Origin: Halopseudomonas phragmitis
Lineage (GTDB): Bacteria > Pseudomonadota > Gammaproteobacteria > Pseudomonadales > Pseudomonadaceae
Direction: 5' to 3'
Length of the DNA: 64,000 nucleotides
Assembly (NCBI RefSeq): GCF_002056295.1
Contig: NZ_CP020100.1
Location: 3,309,501 to 3,373,500, forward strand
Made by a program: the position numbers and the translations under genes. Positions 32,975-43,478 of the stretch are shown in pieces; position 1 is the stretch's first letter; each line of letters begins with the position of its first letter. The notes under the pieces are model-generated. The model was not told the DNA's origin and did not search any database. It saw nothing but the letters and a program-made list of their open reading frames with translations.

Positions 32975-34294
32975 TCAGAGCACCATCACCGCCAGCCAGC
33001 CAAACACCAGCAGCGGCAGGTTGTAATGCAGGAAAGTCGGCACCACGGTATCCCAGATGTGGTTGTGCTGACCATCAACATTGAGACCAGACGTCGGCCC
33101 CAGGGTCGAGTCCGAAGCCGGCGAGCCGGCATCTCCCAGCGCCGCCGCCGTACCCACCAGCGCAACGATTGCCAACGGGCTGAAACCCAGTTGCAAGGCC
33201 AGCGGTACATAGATCGCGGCGATAATCGGAATGGTCGAGAATGACGAGCCGATCCCCATGGTGATCAACAGACCCACCAGCAGCATCAACAGTGCCGCCA
33301 GAGCCTTGTTATGGCCAATCAGCTCAGCCGAGCTGTCCACCAGCGTCTGAATCGAACCGGTAGCTCGCATCACCTCGGCAAAGCCGGCAGCCGCGATCAT
33401 GATGAAGCCAATCATGGCCATCATCTTCATGCCCTCGGTGAACACGTCATCGGCTTCGCGCCAGCGCACCACACCCGACACCGAGAAAATCACGAAGCCG
33501 GTCAGCGCGCCGATGATCATCGAATCCAGCCAGAGCTGCACGACAAACGCCGCCGCCACGGCTACCAATGCTACCAGCAGCGACAACGGATTGTAGTTGG
33601 CACCCACCCGCTCGGTCTGTTCAATACGCTCCATGTCATACTGACGCGGCTTGCGGTAGCTGATGAATACCGCCACCGCCAGACCAATCAGCATGCCCAG
33701 CGCCGGCAGGGCCATGGCCCGCATCACATTGACGGCAGTCACGTCCGCGCCGCTCTCGGATACGTTGGCCAGCAAAATGTTGTTGAGGAAGATCCCACCA
33801 AAACCGACCGGCAGGAACATGTAGGGAGTGATGAGACCGAAGGTCAGTACACAGGCTATCAGCCGGCGATCCAGGTTCAGCTTGCCCATCACATACAGCA
33901 GTGGCGGCACCAGCAGCGGAATGAAGGCAATGTGAATCGGCAGAATGTTCTGCGATGAAATCGCCACCGCCAGCAGCACCAGCACCAGCATGCCCTTGAG
34001 CAGCCCGGTGCCACCGGACTGCTGACGATTGACCAAGCCCAACGCCTTATCGGCCAGTGCGTGGGCCAGCCCAGACTTGGCGATCGCCACCGCAAAGGCA
34101 CCCAGCAGTGCATAGCTCAGGGCCACATTAGCACCCTTGCCCAGCCCGCCCTGGAAAGCCTCCAAAGTGGCCTCTACGCCCAGGCCACCCAACAGGCCGC
34201 CGACTACCGCACCGATGATCAACGCGACCACCACATGCACCCGGCATAGACTCAGAATCAGCATTACCGCAACAGCGGCGACCACTGCATTCAT
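32975..34294 (-). CDS. Na+/H+ antiporter family (NhaC/YuiF-like) carrier
   Basis: 439 residues with about twelve hydrophobic helices. It shows the two inverted halves of the family: [24 protein letters not shown] near residue 50 and the C-terminal [30 protein letters not shown] that is strongly conserved in the Na_H_antiporter group. A small family N-terminal region ([16 protein letters not shown]) precedes. Proteins of this group have been reported as Na+/H+ antiporters or as amino-acid carriers such as histidine permease, so the substrate is open. The gene stands alone. Confidence 0.85.
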   Translation of the reverse strand: MNAVVAAVAVMLILSLCRVHVVVALIIGAVVGGLLGGLGVEATLEAFQGGLGKGANVALSYALLGAFAVAIAKSGLAHALADKALGLVNRQQSGGTGLLKGMLVLVLLAVAISSQNILPIHIAFIPLLVPPLLYVMGKLNLDRRLIACVLTFGLITPYMFLPVGFGGIFLNNILLANVSESGADVTAVNVMRAMALPALGMLIGLAVAVFISYRKPRQYDMERIEQTERVGANYNPLSLLVALVAVAAAFVVQLWLDSMIIGALTGFVIFSVSGVVRWREADDVFTEGMKMMAMIGFIMIAAAGFAEVMRATGSIQTLVDSSAELIGHNKALAALLMLLVGLLITMGIGSSFSTIPIIAAIYVPLALQLGFSPLAIVALVGTAAALGDAGSPASDSTLGPTSGLNVDGQHNHIWDTVVPTFLHYNLPLLVFGWLAVMVL

Positions 34295-34519
34295 TGGTGT
34301 ATTCCCATATCGATGAAAGAAGACCGGCTCAAGGCAACCCTGGCATACAAGGGCTCCCTGGGCCGGAGGCCGCGTACTCTGCCGGATAGCGCCCAGCCTG
34401 TCAAAAGCAGCCCAGTGAACAATCGTGATTTTAGATAGAAGTTATCGTGTTTTTCCGCTATTTCCTGTTCAATTACCGTCCTAACATGGGTTCAACGCCA
34501 CCTTCCACAGGAGTCCTTC

Positions 34520-35116
34520 ATGCTCAATGTCGCGATTGTCGCTGGCAGCAGCCGTAGCAACAGCCAAACTGCCAAAGTCGCCCGCTTCATCCGCCAGACC
34601 CTGATCGACCAGCATCAACTTGATGCCGATGCGGTATCGTTGATCGACCTGGGCAGCAACCCCCTGCCCCTGTGGCCGGCCGAGGGCGCTGACGCCTGGG
34701 GGGACTTTGAAAAACAGTTAAGCGCAGCCGATGCTGTGGTGATTCTGGCCCCGGAATGGCATGGCATGGCCTGCCCGGCGATCAAAAACTTCTTCCTTTA
34801 CGCCAGCAAGGCGCAACTGGCTCACAAACCAGCGATGCTCGGCGGCATTTCAGCCGGGGTCGGCGGCGCCTATCCGATCAGCGAGCTGCGCGCCTCCAGC
34901 TACAAGAATTGCCGACTGTGCTATATCCCTGAGCACCTGATCGTGCGCGGAGTGGAAGCCGTAATGAATCAGGCCGAACCAGCCTCGGAAGACGATAGCC
35001 GCATCCGCGCCCGGCTGAACTACAACCTGGATATCCTGCTGCGTTATGCCCAGGCCCTGAAGCCGGTCCGCGGACAAATCGACATGAGCAATCCGGCTTT
35101 CGCCAACGGCATGTAA
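34520..35116 (+). CDS. NADPH-dependent FMN reductase family flavoprotein
   Basis: 198 residues of the flavodoxin-like fold. The FMN phosphate loop is GSSRSNSQTAKVARFIRQ (residues 9-26), and VILAPEWHGMACPAIKNFFLY matches the conserved second flavin-binding loop. No membrane segment. Such enzymes reduce free FMN, quinones or azo and chromate compounds, but the substrate is not given by the sequence. AGGAG lies upstream of the ATG. A hairpin terminator follows. Confidence 0.88.
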   Translation: MLNVAIVAGSSRSNSQTAKVARFIRQTLIDQHQLDADAVSLIDLGSNPLPLWPAEGADAWGDFEKQLSAADAVVILAPEWHGMACPAIKNFFLYASKAQLAHKPAMLGGISAGVGGAYPISELRASSYKNCRLCYIPEHLIVRGVEAVMNQAEPASEDDSRIRARLNYNLDILLRYAQALKPVRGQIDMSNPAFANGM

Positions 35117-35143
35117 CCCCCTACTAAAGTCTAAACCTTATTT

Positions 35144-35165
35144 CAGGGCGCCCACAGGCGCCCTG
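35144..35165 (+). terminator. Terminator hairpin after the FMN reductase gene
   Basis: CAGGGCGCC (35144-35152) pairs with GGCGCCCTG (35157-35165) around a 4-base loop. No long T run. Confidence 0.65.
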
Positions 35166-35402
35166 TCATCGTTCCGTAACCTGTCTGGAACGGGCGATCG
35201 CACGCTCTCCCTCTCCGCTCCTCACGGCCCCGCCCTGCCCCTGTTCGACCAAGGTCTTAGCGCCGGACAGGGAACCCCCATGCTTTAGTTGCATCCGCAC
35301 CGGACATTTTCCCCTGTCAGGTTCATGCCGACGGCCTGCTGCCTGAACGCAGTTGCATCTGACGATACCGGTCAAGCCGTTTTGACACTATGGAGAACAA
35401 TA

Positions 35403-36638
35403 ATGAAGCATGTCAGACCCAAGGCGCTGGCCACTGCCGTGGCCCTTTCACTGATCGCCCCGATGGCCAACCAGGCAACCGCCGCCGGCTTTGTCGAAGA
35501 TGCCAAGGCCTCCCTGCAGCTACGCAACTTCTATTTCAACCGTGATTTCCGTGACCCAGGTGCTCAATCCAAAGCCGAAGAGTGGGCCCAGGGCTTCATT
35601 TTTCGAGCTCAATCGGGCTATACCGAAGGGGCTGTAGGGTTCGGCCTCGACGCCTATGCCGCTCTGGGCCTCAAGCTCGACTCGGCGGACGACCGGGCCG
35701 GCACCGGCCTGCTACCCAACTCCTTCGGCAATGAAGGCCCCGGCAATTACAGCCACGCCCTGCTGACCGGCAAGGCCAAGGTTTCCAAAACCGAACTGAA
35801 AGTTGGCGGCCTGTATCCGCAGATTCCGATTGCCCAGGCCAGTGACATTCGCCTGATCCCTCAGATGTATACCGGCGCCAACCTGTCCATGGGCGAAATC
35901 GAGAACCTTGATGTCCAGGCTGGCCAATTGCGTGATGTGGTATTTCGCGCCAGTACCAACCGCGAAGATATCCGCGCCACTGTCGGCGGCTCCTCAGATC
36001 GTTTCAACTACCTGGGCGGCAACTACAAGTTCAACCAGAACAGCACCACATTCGGTCTCTGGCGCGGAGAGTTGAAGGATGTCTATGGCCAGACGCTGGT
36101 CAACCTGATTCACAACATGAACGCCGGTGACTGGAAACTGGGCGCCAACCTGGCTTATTTCGATACCCGCGACATTGGCAGCCAGCCCATGGACATCGAC
36201 CACAAGATGAAGTCCCTGATGCTCTCGGCCGGCCTTGGTCACCATACCTTCCGGGTCGGTTACCAACACAGTGATGGCGATACCTCCTTTCCCTACCTGG
36301 CCGAGAACAACCCCTATATCGCCAACTACGTCCAGATCCTCGACTTCGCCCGAGCCGACGAAAAGTCCTGGCAGGCACGCTATGACCTGGACTTCGCCGC
36401 TGTCGGGCTGCCGGGTTTGAGAGGTTTTGTCCGTTATATCCGTGGCAGCAATATCGACATGGGTCCGGCTGGCCGAGGTAAGGAATGGGAACGTGATATC
36501 GACTTTACCTACACCCTGCAAAGCGGCCCGCTGAAGAACCTGGCAATCCAGTGGCGTAACGCAATGGTGCGCTCGGACGTGATTCGCGACATGGACGAAA
36601 ACCGTCTGATTCTGTCCTACACCATCCCTCTGCTCTAA
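35403..36638 (+). CDS. OprD-family outer-membrane porin
   Basis: 411 residues from the ATG at 35403, which follows GGAGAACAATA. A signal peptide ends near residue 28 (ANQATAAG). The mature protein opens FVEDAKASLQLRNFYFNRDFRD, the usual OprD start, and continues with WAQGFIFRAQSGYTEGAVGFGLDAYAALGLKLD. The end RLILSYTIPLL is the typical last strand of the barrel. OprD-type porins import amino acids or aromatic and organic acids. The substrate cannot be read from the sequence. There is a GC-rich hairpin after the stop. The gene is monocistronic. Confidence 0.92.
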   Translation: MKHVRPKALATAVALSLIAPMANQATAAGFVEDAKASLQLRNFYFNRDFRDPGAQSKAEEWAQGFIFRAQSGYTEGAVGFGLDAYAALGLKLDSADDRAGTGLLPNSFGNEGPGNYSHALLTGKAKVSKTELKVGGLYPQIPIAQASDIRLIPQMYTGANLSMGEIENLDVQAGQLRDVVFRASTNREDIRATVGGSSDRFNYLGGNYKFNQNSTTFGLWRGELKDVYGQTLVNLIHNMNAGDWKLGANLAYFDTRDIGSQPMDIDHKMKSLMLSAGLGHHTFRVGYQHSDGDTSFPYLAENNPYIANYVQILDFARADEKSWQARYDLDFAAVGLPGLRGFVRYIRGSNIDMGPAGRGKEWERDIDFTYTLQSGPLKNLAIQWRNAMVRSDVIRDMDENRLILSYTIPLL

Positions 36639-37012
36639 CCCTTCAGCGCCCGGGCTAACGACCCGGGCGCCTTCAGGTCACGCGACACGCGCCCCACCCT
36701 AGGGCGAAACCTGACTTCACAATCCACCTCAAAGCGTCGAAAAAAATCATTATATTTCATGAGATTAAGAAGCTATCATGAACCCCAACACAAGATCGTT
36801 GCCCTATTTTGGGGCTCGCCCCGAGCGTACTGAAAGCCAACGGTATCGAAACGGCCCATGAGCACACCTGCGACGATCAGCCGCAGCGCACTCAGTGCCG
36901 CGTCAATCCGGACTCCAGACAGGGGGCCAGCGCCGCGAGCCAGCGTCACGGAGCTGCTTGGCTATAATCTTGCATACGTTTGACGCCCATAAATACCCGC
37001 CTGGAGAACAAC
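36639..37012. other. Intergenic region with terminator and promoter elements
   Basis: 374 bases between the porin and the EAL gene. It contains a hairpin after the porin (GCGCCCGGG at 36646-36654, CCCGGGCGC at 36662-36670), an AT-rich block at about 36738-36780, and near its end TATAAT (36963-36968) as a -10 for the EAL gene. No gene was recognised. Confidence 0.7.
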
Positions 37013-38176
37013 GTGTTTAATGGCCACCCCCTGCCTTACTTCCAGCCACTGATCGATACCGCAACGGGCCGTATCGCCGGCTATGAAGCCCTGGCCCGAT
37101 TGCGCGACGAAGAAGGCAACGTCACCAGCGCCGGCCCCCTGTTCACCGACCCGAGCGTCAACCCTGCGGACCTGCTGGAATTGGATCGCTGTATCCGCCG
37201 CATGGCGCTCGAACGCTTTCGCGATAACCCAGAGGGTTTCCTCAGCCTCAACATTTCACCGCTTTGGGTCAGTCAGCTCACTCCCGACTCGCCACTGCCA
37301 AGCCTGCAGTTGCTGGAGGAAGTCGGCCTGCCCCCCGAACAGGTGGTCTTCGAAATCACCGAACTGCAGGGCAACATCGAGCAGTTGCGCGACGTAGTCA
37401 AACGCTACCGCGAAGCCGGTATTCGCATTGCCATTGACGACTTCGGAGCCGGCTATTCGATGCTGGACCGGGTGTTGGCACTGGAACCTGACATTCTGAA
37501 ACTGGATATTCAACTGTTCCGCAAGGCAGCCAGCGGCACAGGCAACAGCGGTGACTTTGTCCGGGCTCTGGCCCTGATGGCGGAGAAAAGCGGCTGCTGG
37601 ATCATTGCCGAAGGCGTGGAAAACGAACAGGAGCTGCACTTCGCCCTGGAGTGCGGGGCGCGTTATGTTCAGGGTTACCTGTTTGCCCGCCCAGAGGAAA
37701 ACTTCCTGCCCAACGACGCGGTGCAGGCGCAGTTCTCCCAATTGCGTGATCACTACGTCAAGGAGAAGCTGGCCGAACGCGCCCAATTGGCCAAGTTGCG
37801 CCGTGAGCTGGCGGTGCTTTTCAGTGAACTGCGTCAGTGGCTGAGCCGTGGCGCCCGCCCGACTGATCTGCCCTCTCCCAAAGCCTACCCCTGGCTGCTG
37901 CGCTGCTTCCTGTGCGATGCCCATGGCACCCAGATTTCACCTAACTACGAGTGGACCGGCCAGCAATGGCGTTCAGACCCGCGCTACCTCGACCACAACT
38001 GGTCGTGGCGCCCCTACTTCTACCAGATCCTGGCAGAGGCCGGTGAGGACAGCCGAGTCATCCTTTCCAATCGCTATCGCGATGCGACCAGCAACCAGTA
38101 CTGCCTGACCTCGGGATTGTTTATCGACGACAGCCGACACCTGTTGCTGGTCGATATAGACCTGTCCCGGCTGTAA
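37013..38176 (+). CDS. EAL-domain cyclic-di-GMP phosphodiesterase with YkuI-type C-terminal domain
   Basis: 387 residues from a GTG at 37013 with GGAG eight bases upstream and a TATAAT 45 bases upstream; a TTG upstream at 36980 lacks these signals. The EAL domain (1-235) holds the full catalytic set: EAL at 25-27, NIS at 80-82, EITE at 114-117, DDFGAG at 142-147, LKLD at 162-165 and EGVE at 200-203. It should therefore hydrolyse cyclic-di-GMP. The remaining 150 residues contain a helical linker and a small sensor-like domain with WSWRPYFYQIL and CLTSGLFIDDSRHLLLVDIDL, as in YkuI. It is cytoplasmic, not a transmembrane protein, and would lower c-di-GMP to favour motility over biofilm. Confidence 0.87.
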   Translation: MFNGHPLPYFQPLIDTATGRIAGYEALARLRDEEGNVTSAGPLFTDPSVNPADLLELDRCIRRMALERFRDNPEGFLSLNISPLWVSQLTPDSPLPSLQLLEEVGLPPEQVVFEITELQGNIEQLRDVVKRYREAGIRIAIDDFGAGYSMLDRVLALEPDILKLDIQLFRKAASGTGNSGDFVRALALMAEKSGCWIIAEGVENEQELHFALECGARYVQGYLFARPEENFLPNDAVQAQFSQLRDHYVKEKLAERAQLAKLRRELAVLFSELRQWLSRGARPTDLPSPKAYPWLLRCFLCDAHGTQISPNYEWTGQQWRSDPRYLDHNWSWRPYFYQILAEAGEDSRVILSNRYRDATSNQYCLTSGLFIDDSRHLLLVDIDLSRL

Positions 38177-38186
38177 TCGGTTGCAG

Positions 38187-38206
38187 CGGGAGCACAGATG
38201 CTCCCG
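38187..38206. terminator. Terminator hairpin between convergent genes
   Basis: CGGGAGCA (38187-38194) pairs with TGCTCCCG (38199-38206) around a 4-base loop, between the EAL gene and the DUF2835 gene. No T run. Confidence 0.7.
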
Positions 38207-38219
38207 CCTCCCGGGATCC

Positions 38220-38444
38220 TTAGCCTTCCAGCCGCTCCAGCGACACCAGCTTTCCATCCTCGGTAAAGCACATGAGGAAGCTGCCAAACACCCCCTCATG
38301 GGTCAGAAAACGCCGCAGGTGATGGGCCGGCAGACTAACCCGCCGGCCATCACGACTACGCATCAACACCCGTTCTGCTCGCCCCTGATACCAGGCCAGA
38401 TAACGCTCGGCGGGCAGTGCCAGATCAACGATCAACTGCTGCAT
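38220..38444 (-). CDS. DUF2835 family small protein
   Basis: 74 residues. The start ATG lies inside the last codons of gdhB (13-base overlap) and a GAGGACGCATGCAG-type region ahead. The sequence QLIVDLALPAERYLAWYQGRAERV and LPAHHLRRFLTHEGVFGSF (conserved in DUF2835) suggests a beta-rich soluble protein. It is consistently found downstream of the large gdhB gene in pseudomonads, and so may modulate it, but no function is known. Confidence 0.82.
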   Translation of the reverse strand: MQQLIVDLALPAERYLAWYQGRAERVLMRSRDGRRVSLPAHHLRRFLTHEGVFGSFLMCFTEDGKLVSLERLEG

Positions 38445-41400
38445 GCGTCCTCAACTGCCATTTGCCGTGCATTCTGAGCCAGATCAAGCAGCTCGCGCAT
38501 GGCCACAGCCACCATCGGATAATCACCGCTGCCTGCGCTCTTGAGGTCAACCAGCATGGCACGCCAACGCTGTACCAGGGTCTGATTGCGCTCCACCCAG
38601 GTTTCGACCAGCTGGCCTACCGGTTGCTTGGCATCAGCTGATTGCAGAGCCGAAACGGTCATGGTCCGAATCTGCCAGTCCAGATCATCCCGGTAGCTTT
38701 CACGCGCCAGAGCCTGCCAATGGTTGTCCACCGGCAAGCCGGTGACCTGCTGGGCGAACCACGGCAATTGCAGCTCGCTACCCAAGGAGAAGAACACCTG
38801 AGCCACCCGCTCGGTCGGCTGCCCGGTAGCATCAGCCGCCTCAATGATCCCCAGCATGGTATAGAAATGCCCGGTACCGGCCACCAGGCGGGCGATTTCA
38901 TCCGGCACTCCAGCGTCCACATAGCTGCTGAACTTGGCCTCCCACAAGGCTCGCACCGGGCCTTCGAACAAACTGTCGAACTGCTCAGCCAACGCTGCAA
39001 TACGCGGGGCAAAATGCTCCACTTCACGGGCCGGATCCAGTGCCCCACGGCGGTTGCGGATAAACCAGCGAGTCGCTCGCCGTCCCAGCCGGGTCAGATC
39101 ATCCATCAGTTCCATCTGCACCTCGGCTGGCACCTGGTGATCCAGTGCCTCAATGGCTGCGAAGTGCTCCATAAGCCGGAACACATCACGAGCCACCACA
39201 TAGGCTTTGGCGATATCACTGGGCAAGGCCCCGGTCGACTGCTCCAGCCGGCGCAAGAAGGTAATGCCCATGTGATTGACCAGATTGTTGGCCAACTGGG
39301 TGGCAATGATCTCGCGACGCAAACGGTGGTTGCGCAATGCCGAGGCGTACTTGTTGACCAGGGTAGCCGGAAACGCGGTATTCAGCTCACGGGCGACATA
39401 GCTGTCCTCTGGCACATCCGAGGCAATCAGCCGCTCCTTGAGGTCGGCCTTGGAATAGGAAATCAGTACCGACAACTCGGCCCGAGTCAGGCCCTTGCCC
39501 TGTGCCACGCGCTCAGCCAACTGCTCATCATCGGGAATAAACTCCAACGCCCGGCTGAGCTTGCCGCTGTTTTCCATTTCGGTGATGAAGCGGCGGTATT
39601 CACCCATGGTCTGACGAGCCTGACACTGCGCCAGACTGATGGCCTGTGTCTGCTTGTAATTGTTACCCAACACCAGTTCGGCCACCGCGTCGGTCATGCT
39701 CGCAAGCAGCTTGTTGCGCTGCTTGCCGGTCATATCCTGGGCGGCCACCACTTCGTTGAGCAAGATCTTGATGTTGACCTCGTGGTCAGAGCAGTCGACC
39801 CCGCCGGCATTGTCGATAAAGTCAGTATTGGTTGCGCCGCCGTTGAGGCAGAATTCGACCCGGCCAAGCTGGGTCATGCCCAGGTTGCCGCCCTCACCCA
39901 CCACCCGGCAGCGTAGCTCACGCCCGTTGACCCGCAGCACGTCATTGGCCTTGTCACCAACATCGGCGTGGGTTTCACTGGCTGCCTTGACGTAGGTGCC
40001 GATCCCACCGTTCCAGATCAGGTCCACTGGCGCCTTGAGCAGATTGTGGATCAGCTCAGCCGGCGTCAGCTTGTCAGCCTGAATATCGAACAGGCGTTTC
40101 ATCTGCGGGGTCAGGCTGATCTGTTTGAGGCTACGGTCGAAAATCCCGCCACCCTCGGAAATCAGCTCGCGGTTGTAGTCAGCCCAACTCGAACGCGGCA
40201 GATCGAACAGGCGCTGGCGCTCATCGAAGCTGCGCTCGGCATCCGGGTCCGGATCGATGAAGATATGCTGGTGGTTGAAGGCCGCCACCAGCTTCAGGCT
40301 GCGCGACATCAACATGCCATTACCAAACACATCGCCGCCCATGTCGCCAATACCTATGACAGTGAACGGATCCTGCTGCACATTGATGCCCCGCTCACGG
40401 AAGTGCCGCTGCACCGAAACCCAGGCACCACGCGCGGTAATCCCCATTTTCTTATGGTCATAACCTGCCGAACCACCAGAGGCGAACGCATCGCCGAGCC
40501 AGAAGCCGTAGCCGGCGGCGATTTCATTGGCGATATCGGAGAAGGTAGCAGTGCCCTTATCTGCCGCCACCACCAGATAGGGGTCGTCATCGTCGTGGCG
40601 CACCACCTGGACCGGCGGCACCACCTGACCTTCAACCAGGTTGTCAGTCAGATCGAGCAGCCCTTGGATAAACAGCCGGTAACAGGCGATGGCCTCCTGC
40701 TGGATCTCATCGCGACTACCGCCTACCGGCAGCCGTCGGGGAACAAAGCCACCTTTGGCTCCCACCGGCACGATAACCGCATTCTTAACCTGCTGAGCCT
40801 TGACCAGCCCAAGCACCTCTGTACGGTAATCCTCTTCACGATCCGACCAACGCAAACCGCCTCGAGCGACCTTGCCACCACGCAGATGCACCCCTTCAAA
40901 GCGCGGCGAATAGACGAAGATCTCATACATTGGCCGCGGCAACGGCAATTCCGGGATCGCCTGCGGATCGAACTTGAAGCTGATGTAATCCTTGGTCTGG
41001 CCGGCGCTGTCGCTCTGGTAGAAATTGGTCCGCAGGGTCGCCTTGATCAGATCCAGATAGCGTCGCAGGATGCGGTCCTCGTTGAGCACCGCCACCTCAT
41101 CCAGCGCGCCCAGAATCGCCTGTTCCAGGCGCTTCTGCTTGTCGTCAAGCGCCTCGCCCGTAAGCTTGCGAGCCAGATAGAAACGAGTCTTGAACAAGCG
41201 CACCAATTCATGGGCAATGGTTGAGTGGCTGGCCAGAGTGTTGGCGATGTAAGGCAACTCGAAGCCCAGACGAATCTGCTTGAGATAGCGGGCATAGGCG
41301 CGCAGCAATGCGACATCACGCCAGGGCATGCTGGCCAGCAGGACCAGGCGGTTGAAACCGTCGTTCTCAGCCTGCCCGCTCCAGACACCGATGAAGGCCT

Positions 41401-43303
41401 CACGGAACAGTTCGTTGACTTCCTGAATGTCCAGACCACCTTCCTGAGCGTAGGTAAACTCGAAATCGTGAATCCAGAAAGACCGGCCATCCTGACGCAC
41501 GAAGCAGAACGGGAACTCGCCCAGCACCCGCAACCCGAGGTTTTCCAGAATTGGCATCACGTCCGACAGGGGCAGAGGCTCATCCAGATGGTAGAGCTTG
41601 CAGTGCAGCACCCCGCTCTTTTGCGCCAGTGGCTGGTAGAAGCTCATGCCCAGGCGCTGCTGATCGTTCAACGCCAGCAGGTGCTGCAGATCGACCACCC
41701 CGGTCGCCGGAGTGAAGCGCTCGCTATAGCCAGCTGGAAATCCACCGGAAAATTGACTCATCGCTTCGGTAGCCTTGGCCTCGCCGAGGCTTTCCAACAA
41801 CCGGTCATTAAAATCATCCTGCCAACTGCGACAGGCGTGAATCACATCCTGTTCGATTTTCACGGGGTCAATATCCAGGGGTTGTTTGGGATCCACACGC
41901 AGAATGAACTGAGTGCGCGCCAACACAGATTCGGAAAAACTGGTCCAGAACTCGCATTCGCTGGAGTGCAGACGATCCATCAGTACCTGCTGGATCTTGA
42001 TGCGAATGTCGGTGGAGTAGATCTCACGCGGGACGAATGCCAGGCAATACCAGAAACGCCCATAGTTACCCTGACGCAGGAAAATCCGGACCTGATTGCG
42101 CTCCTGAATCTGTACGATCCCTAGGGCCGTGCTACTCAGCTCCTCTTCGGACATCTGGAACAGGTCGTCACGGGGCATTACCTGCAGGGTCTGATCCAGC
42201 TCCTTGCCCAGATGCCCATGCGGGTCAAAGCCTGAAGCCCGCCGCACCGCATCGACCTTGCGTCGCAGGTAGGGAATCCGGTCGACGCTATCGGTGTAGA
42301 CCCGCGAGGTAAACAACCCCATGAAGCGGTGTTCAACCAATACCTGGCCATATTCGTCCACTTCTCGCACCGACACATAGTCCGGATAGGCCGGCCGGTG
42401 AACCCGGCTGAAACGCGAAGCCTTGGCGAAAGACAGCAGCAATGGGGCTTGCAGGTAATCGAGCACCGACTGCGGCAGGTTCTCGATATTGTCATCCAGC
42501 GGGCGTAACCGCAGTACGCCCAGACTGCGCTCGCTGCGCACGCCCAAACGGCCCACGGCCAGGCCTTCATGCACAGAGAACTGTTCATAACCCAGGAACG
42601 TGAAGTGGTTATCCAGCAACCACTCGAGATAGGCTACCGCTTCATCGCGCTCAACCCGGCTGAAATAATTGGCCTTGCGCCCCTTGAGCAGCTTGATCAG
42701 AGCCTGAACTTCAGCCTTCATCGGCTCGAAATCACTTACCGCTGCCCGCACATGGGCTAGCGACTCCTTCAGGCCGGCCTGAACCGCCTTGAGCTCGGAA
42801 GCACTGGCACAGCGATCGATCTCAATATACATCACCGATTCGGGATGGCTGTCAGGGGGCGACTCACCAGGCGCGCAGATAGTCAGCAACTCACCCTTGG
42901 CATCACGCACCACCTGCATCACGCTGTTTTGCAGAGTATGAATTGAGTAGCCCTGGCGCTTGAGTTCCATGCGCACGGTATCAACCAGAAATGGCGAGTC
43001 CTGGTGTACCAGCTCGACAATGGTATGTGTCGATTGCCAGCCGTGCTGCTGGGTATCGGGATTGAACACCCGCAACTTTTCCGCCGCCCCCTTAACGCTC
43101 TGGAAAAACCGCCAGAACGACAGGGTACAACCAAGCAGATCGGTGTCATGCCGAAGCAGTAGTTCGTTCAGGGATACGATTCCGAAGAACTGCTCGTTGA
43201 AGCGGGCAATGGGTGCCTTGTCTTCCGCTTCTACCAGTGTCAGCAAGCGGTTTCTGAGGATAGACAGGAACTCGTCTTTGCTGCTGGCCAAAATGAATGC
43301 CAT
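38432..43303 (-). CDS. gdhB: NAD-specific glutamate dehydrogenase, 180-kDa class
   Basis: 1623 residues, the size of the large NAD-GDH of Pseudomonas and Streptomyces. It catabolises glutamate to 2-oxoglutarate and ammonia. The N-terminal third (to about 700) is an ACT-rich regulatory region, and the middle (about 750-1200) is the catalytic part: RPMYEIFVYSPRFEGVHLRGG, RGGLRWSDREEDYRTEVLGL and VPVGAKGGFVPRRLP, then the nucleotide region with GIGDMGGDVFGNGMLMS and GGIGTYVKAASE. The C-terminal 400 residues are helical. A strong GGAGG precedes the ATG. It is followed by the DUF2835 gene in an overlapping unit. Confidence 0.96.
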   Translation of the reverse strand: MAFILASSKDEFLSILRNRLLTLVEAEDKAPIARFNEQFFGIVSLNELLLRHDTDLLGCTLSFWRFFQSVKGAAEKLRVFNPDTQQHGWQSTHTIVELVHQDSPFLVDTVRMELKRQGYSIHTLQNSVMQVVRDAKGELLTICAPGESPPDSHPESVMYIEIDRCASASELKAVQAGLKESLAHVRAAVSDFEPMKAEVQALIKLLKGRKANYFSRVERDEAVAYLEWLLDNHFTFLGYEQFSVHEGLAVGRLGVRSERSLGVLRLRPLDDNIENLPQSVLDYLQAPLLLSFAKASRFSRVHRPAYPDYVSVREVDEYGQVLVEHRFMGLFTSRVYTDSVDRIPYLRRKVDAVRRASGFDPHGHLGKELDQTLQVMPRDDLFQMSEEELSSTALGIVQIQERNQVRIFLRQGNYGRFWYCLAFVPREIYSTDIRIKIQQVLMDRLHSSECEFWTSFSESVLARTQFILRVDPKQPLDIDPVKIEQDVIHACRSWQDDFNDRLLESLGEAKATEAMSQFSGGFPAGYSERFTPATGVVDLQHLLALNDQQRLGMSFYQPLAQKSGVLHCKLYHLDEPLPLSDVMPILENLGLRVLGEFPFCFVRQDGRSFWIHDFEFTYAQEGGLDIQEVNELFREAFIGVWSGQAENDGFNRLVLLASMPWRDVALLRAYARYLKQIRLGFELPYIANTLASHSTIAHELVRLFKTRFYLARKLTGEALDDKQKRLEQAILGALDEVAVLNEDRILRRYLDLIKATLRTNFYQSDSAGQTKDYISFKFDPQAIPELPLPRPMYEIFVYSPRFEGVHLRGGKVARGGLRWSDREEDYRTEVLGLVKAQQVKNAVIVPVGAKGGFVPRRLPVGGSRDEIQQEAIACYRLFIQGLLDLTDNLVEGQVVPPVQVVRHDDDDPYLVVAADKGTATFSDIANEIAAGYGFWLGDAFASGGSAGYDHKKMGITARGAWVSVQRHFRERGINVQQDPFTVIGIGDMGGDVFGNGMLMSRSLKLVAAFNHQHIFIDPDPDAERSFDERQRLFDLPRSSWADYNRELISEGGGIFDRSLKQISLTPQMKRLFDIQADKLTPAELIHNLLKAPVDLIWNGGIGTYVKAASETHADVGDKANDVLRVNGRELRCRVVGEGGNLGMTQLGRVEFCLNGGATNTDFIDNAGGVDCSDHEVNIKILLNEVVAAQDMTGKQRNKLLASMTDAVAELVLGNNYKQTQAISLAQCQARQTMGEYRRFITEMENSGKLSRALEFIPDDEQLAERVAQGKGLTRAELSVLISYSKADLKERLIASDVPEDSYVARELNTAFPATLVNKYASALRNHRLRREIIATQLANNLVNHMGITFLRRLEQSTGALPSDIAKAYVVARDVFRLMEHFAAIEALDHQVPAEVQMELMDDLTRLGRRATRWFIRNRRGALDPAREVEHFAPRIAALAEQFDSLFEGPVRALWEAKFSSYVDAGVPDEIARLVAGTGHFYTMLGIIEAADATGQPTERVAQVFFSLGSELQLPWFAQQVTGLPVDNHWQALARESYRDDLDWQIRTMTVSALQSADAKQPVGQLVETWVERNQTLVQRWRAMLVDLKSAGSGDYPMVAVAMRELLDLAQNARQMAVEDACSS

Positions 43304-43478
43304 GATGCCTCCAGTTTGTTATCGGCGGCCGTGTATCCGGCCTTGGCAAATATGAAGCACGACTCAGGACAGAGAGTCACGCGCATGTCGCCTGGTTAAC
43401 ACTATTCGCCGCAAGCATTAGTCTAGACCAGAGTTTTTTCGTTAAAGTGACGTTCCCAATGAGCCAGGAAATCCGTTG

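Noticed and set aside
36671..36962. Small RNA or hidden gene in the porin-EAL gap
   Set aside because: An AT-rich block is present but no promoter-terminator pair or conserved RNA fold was recognised.
38642..41224. Two long rightward frames opposite gdhB
   Set aside because: Shadows of the very long gdhB gene; no motifs.
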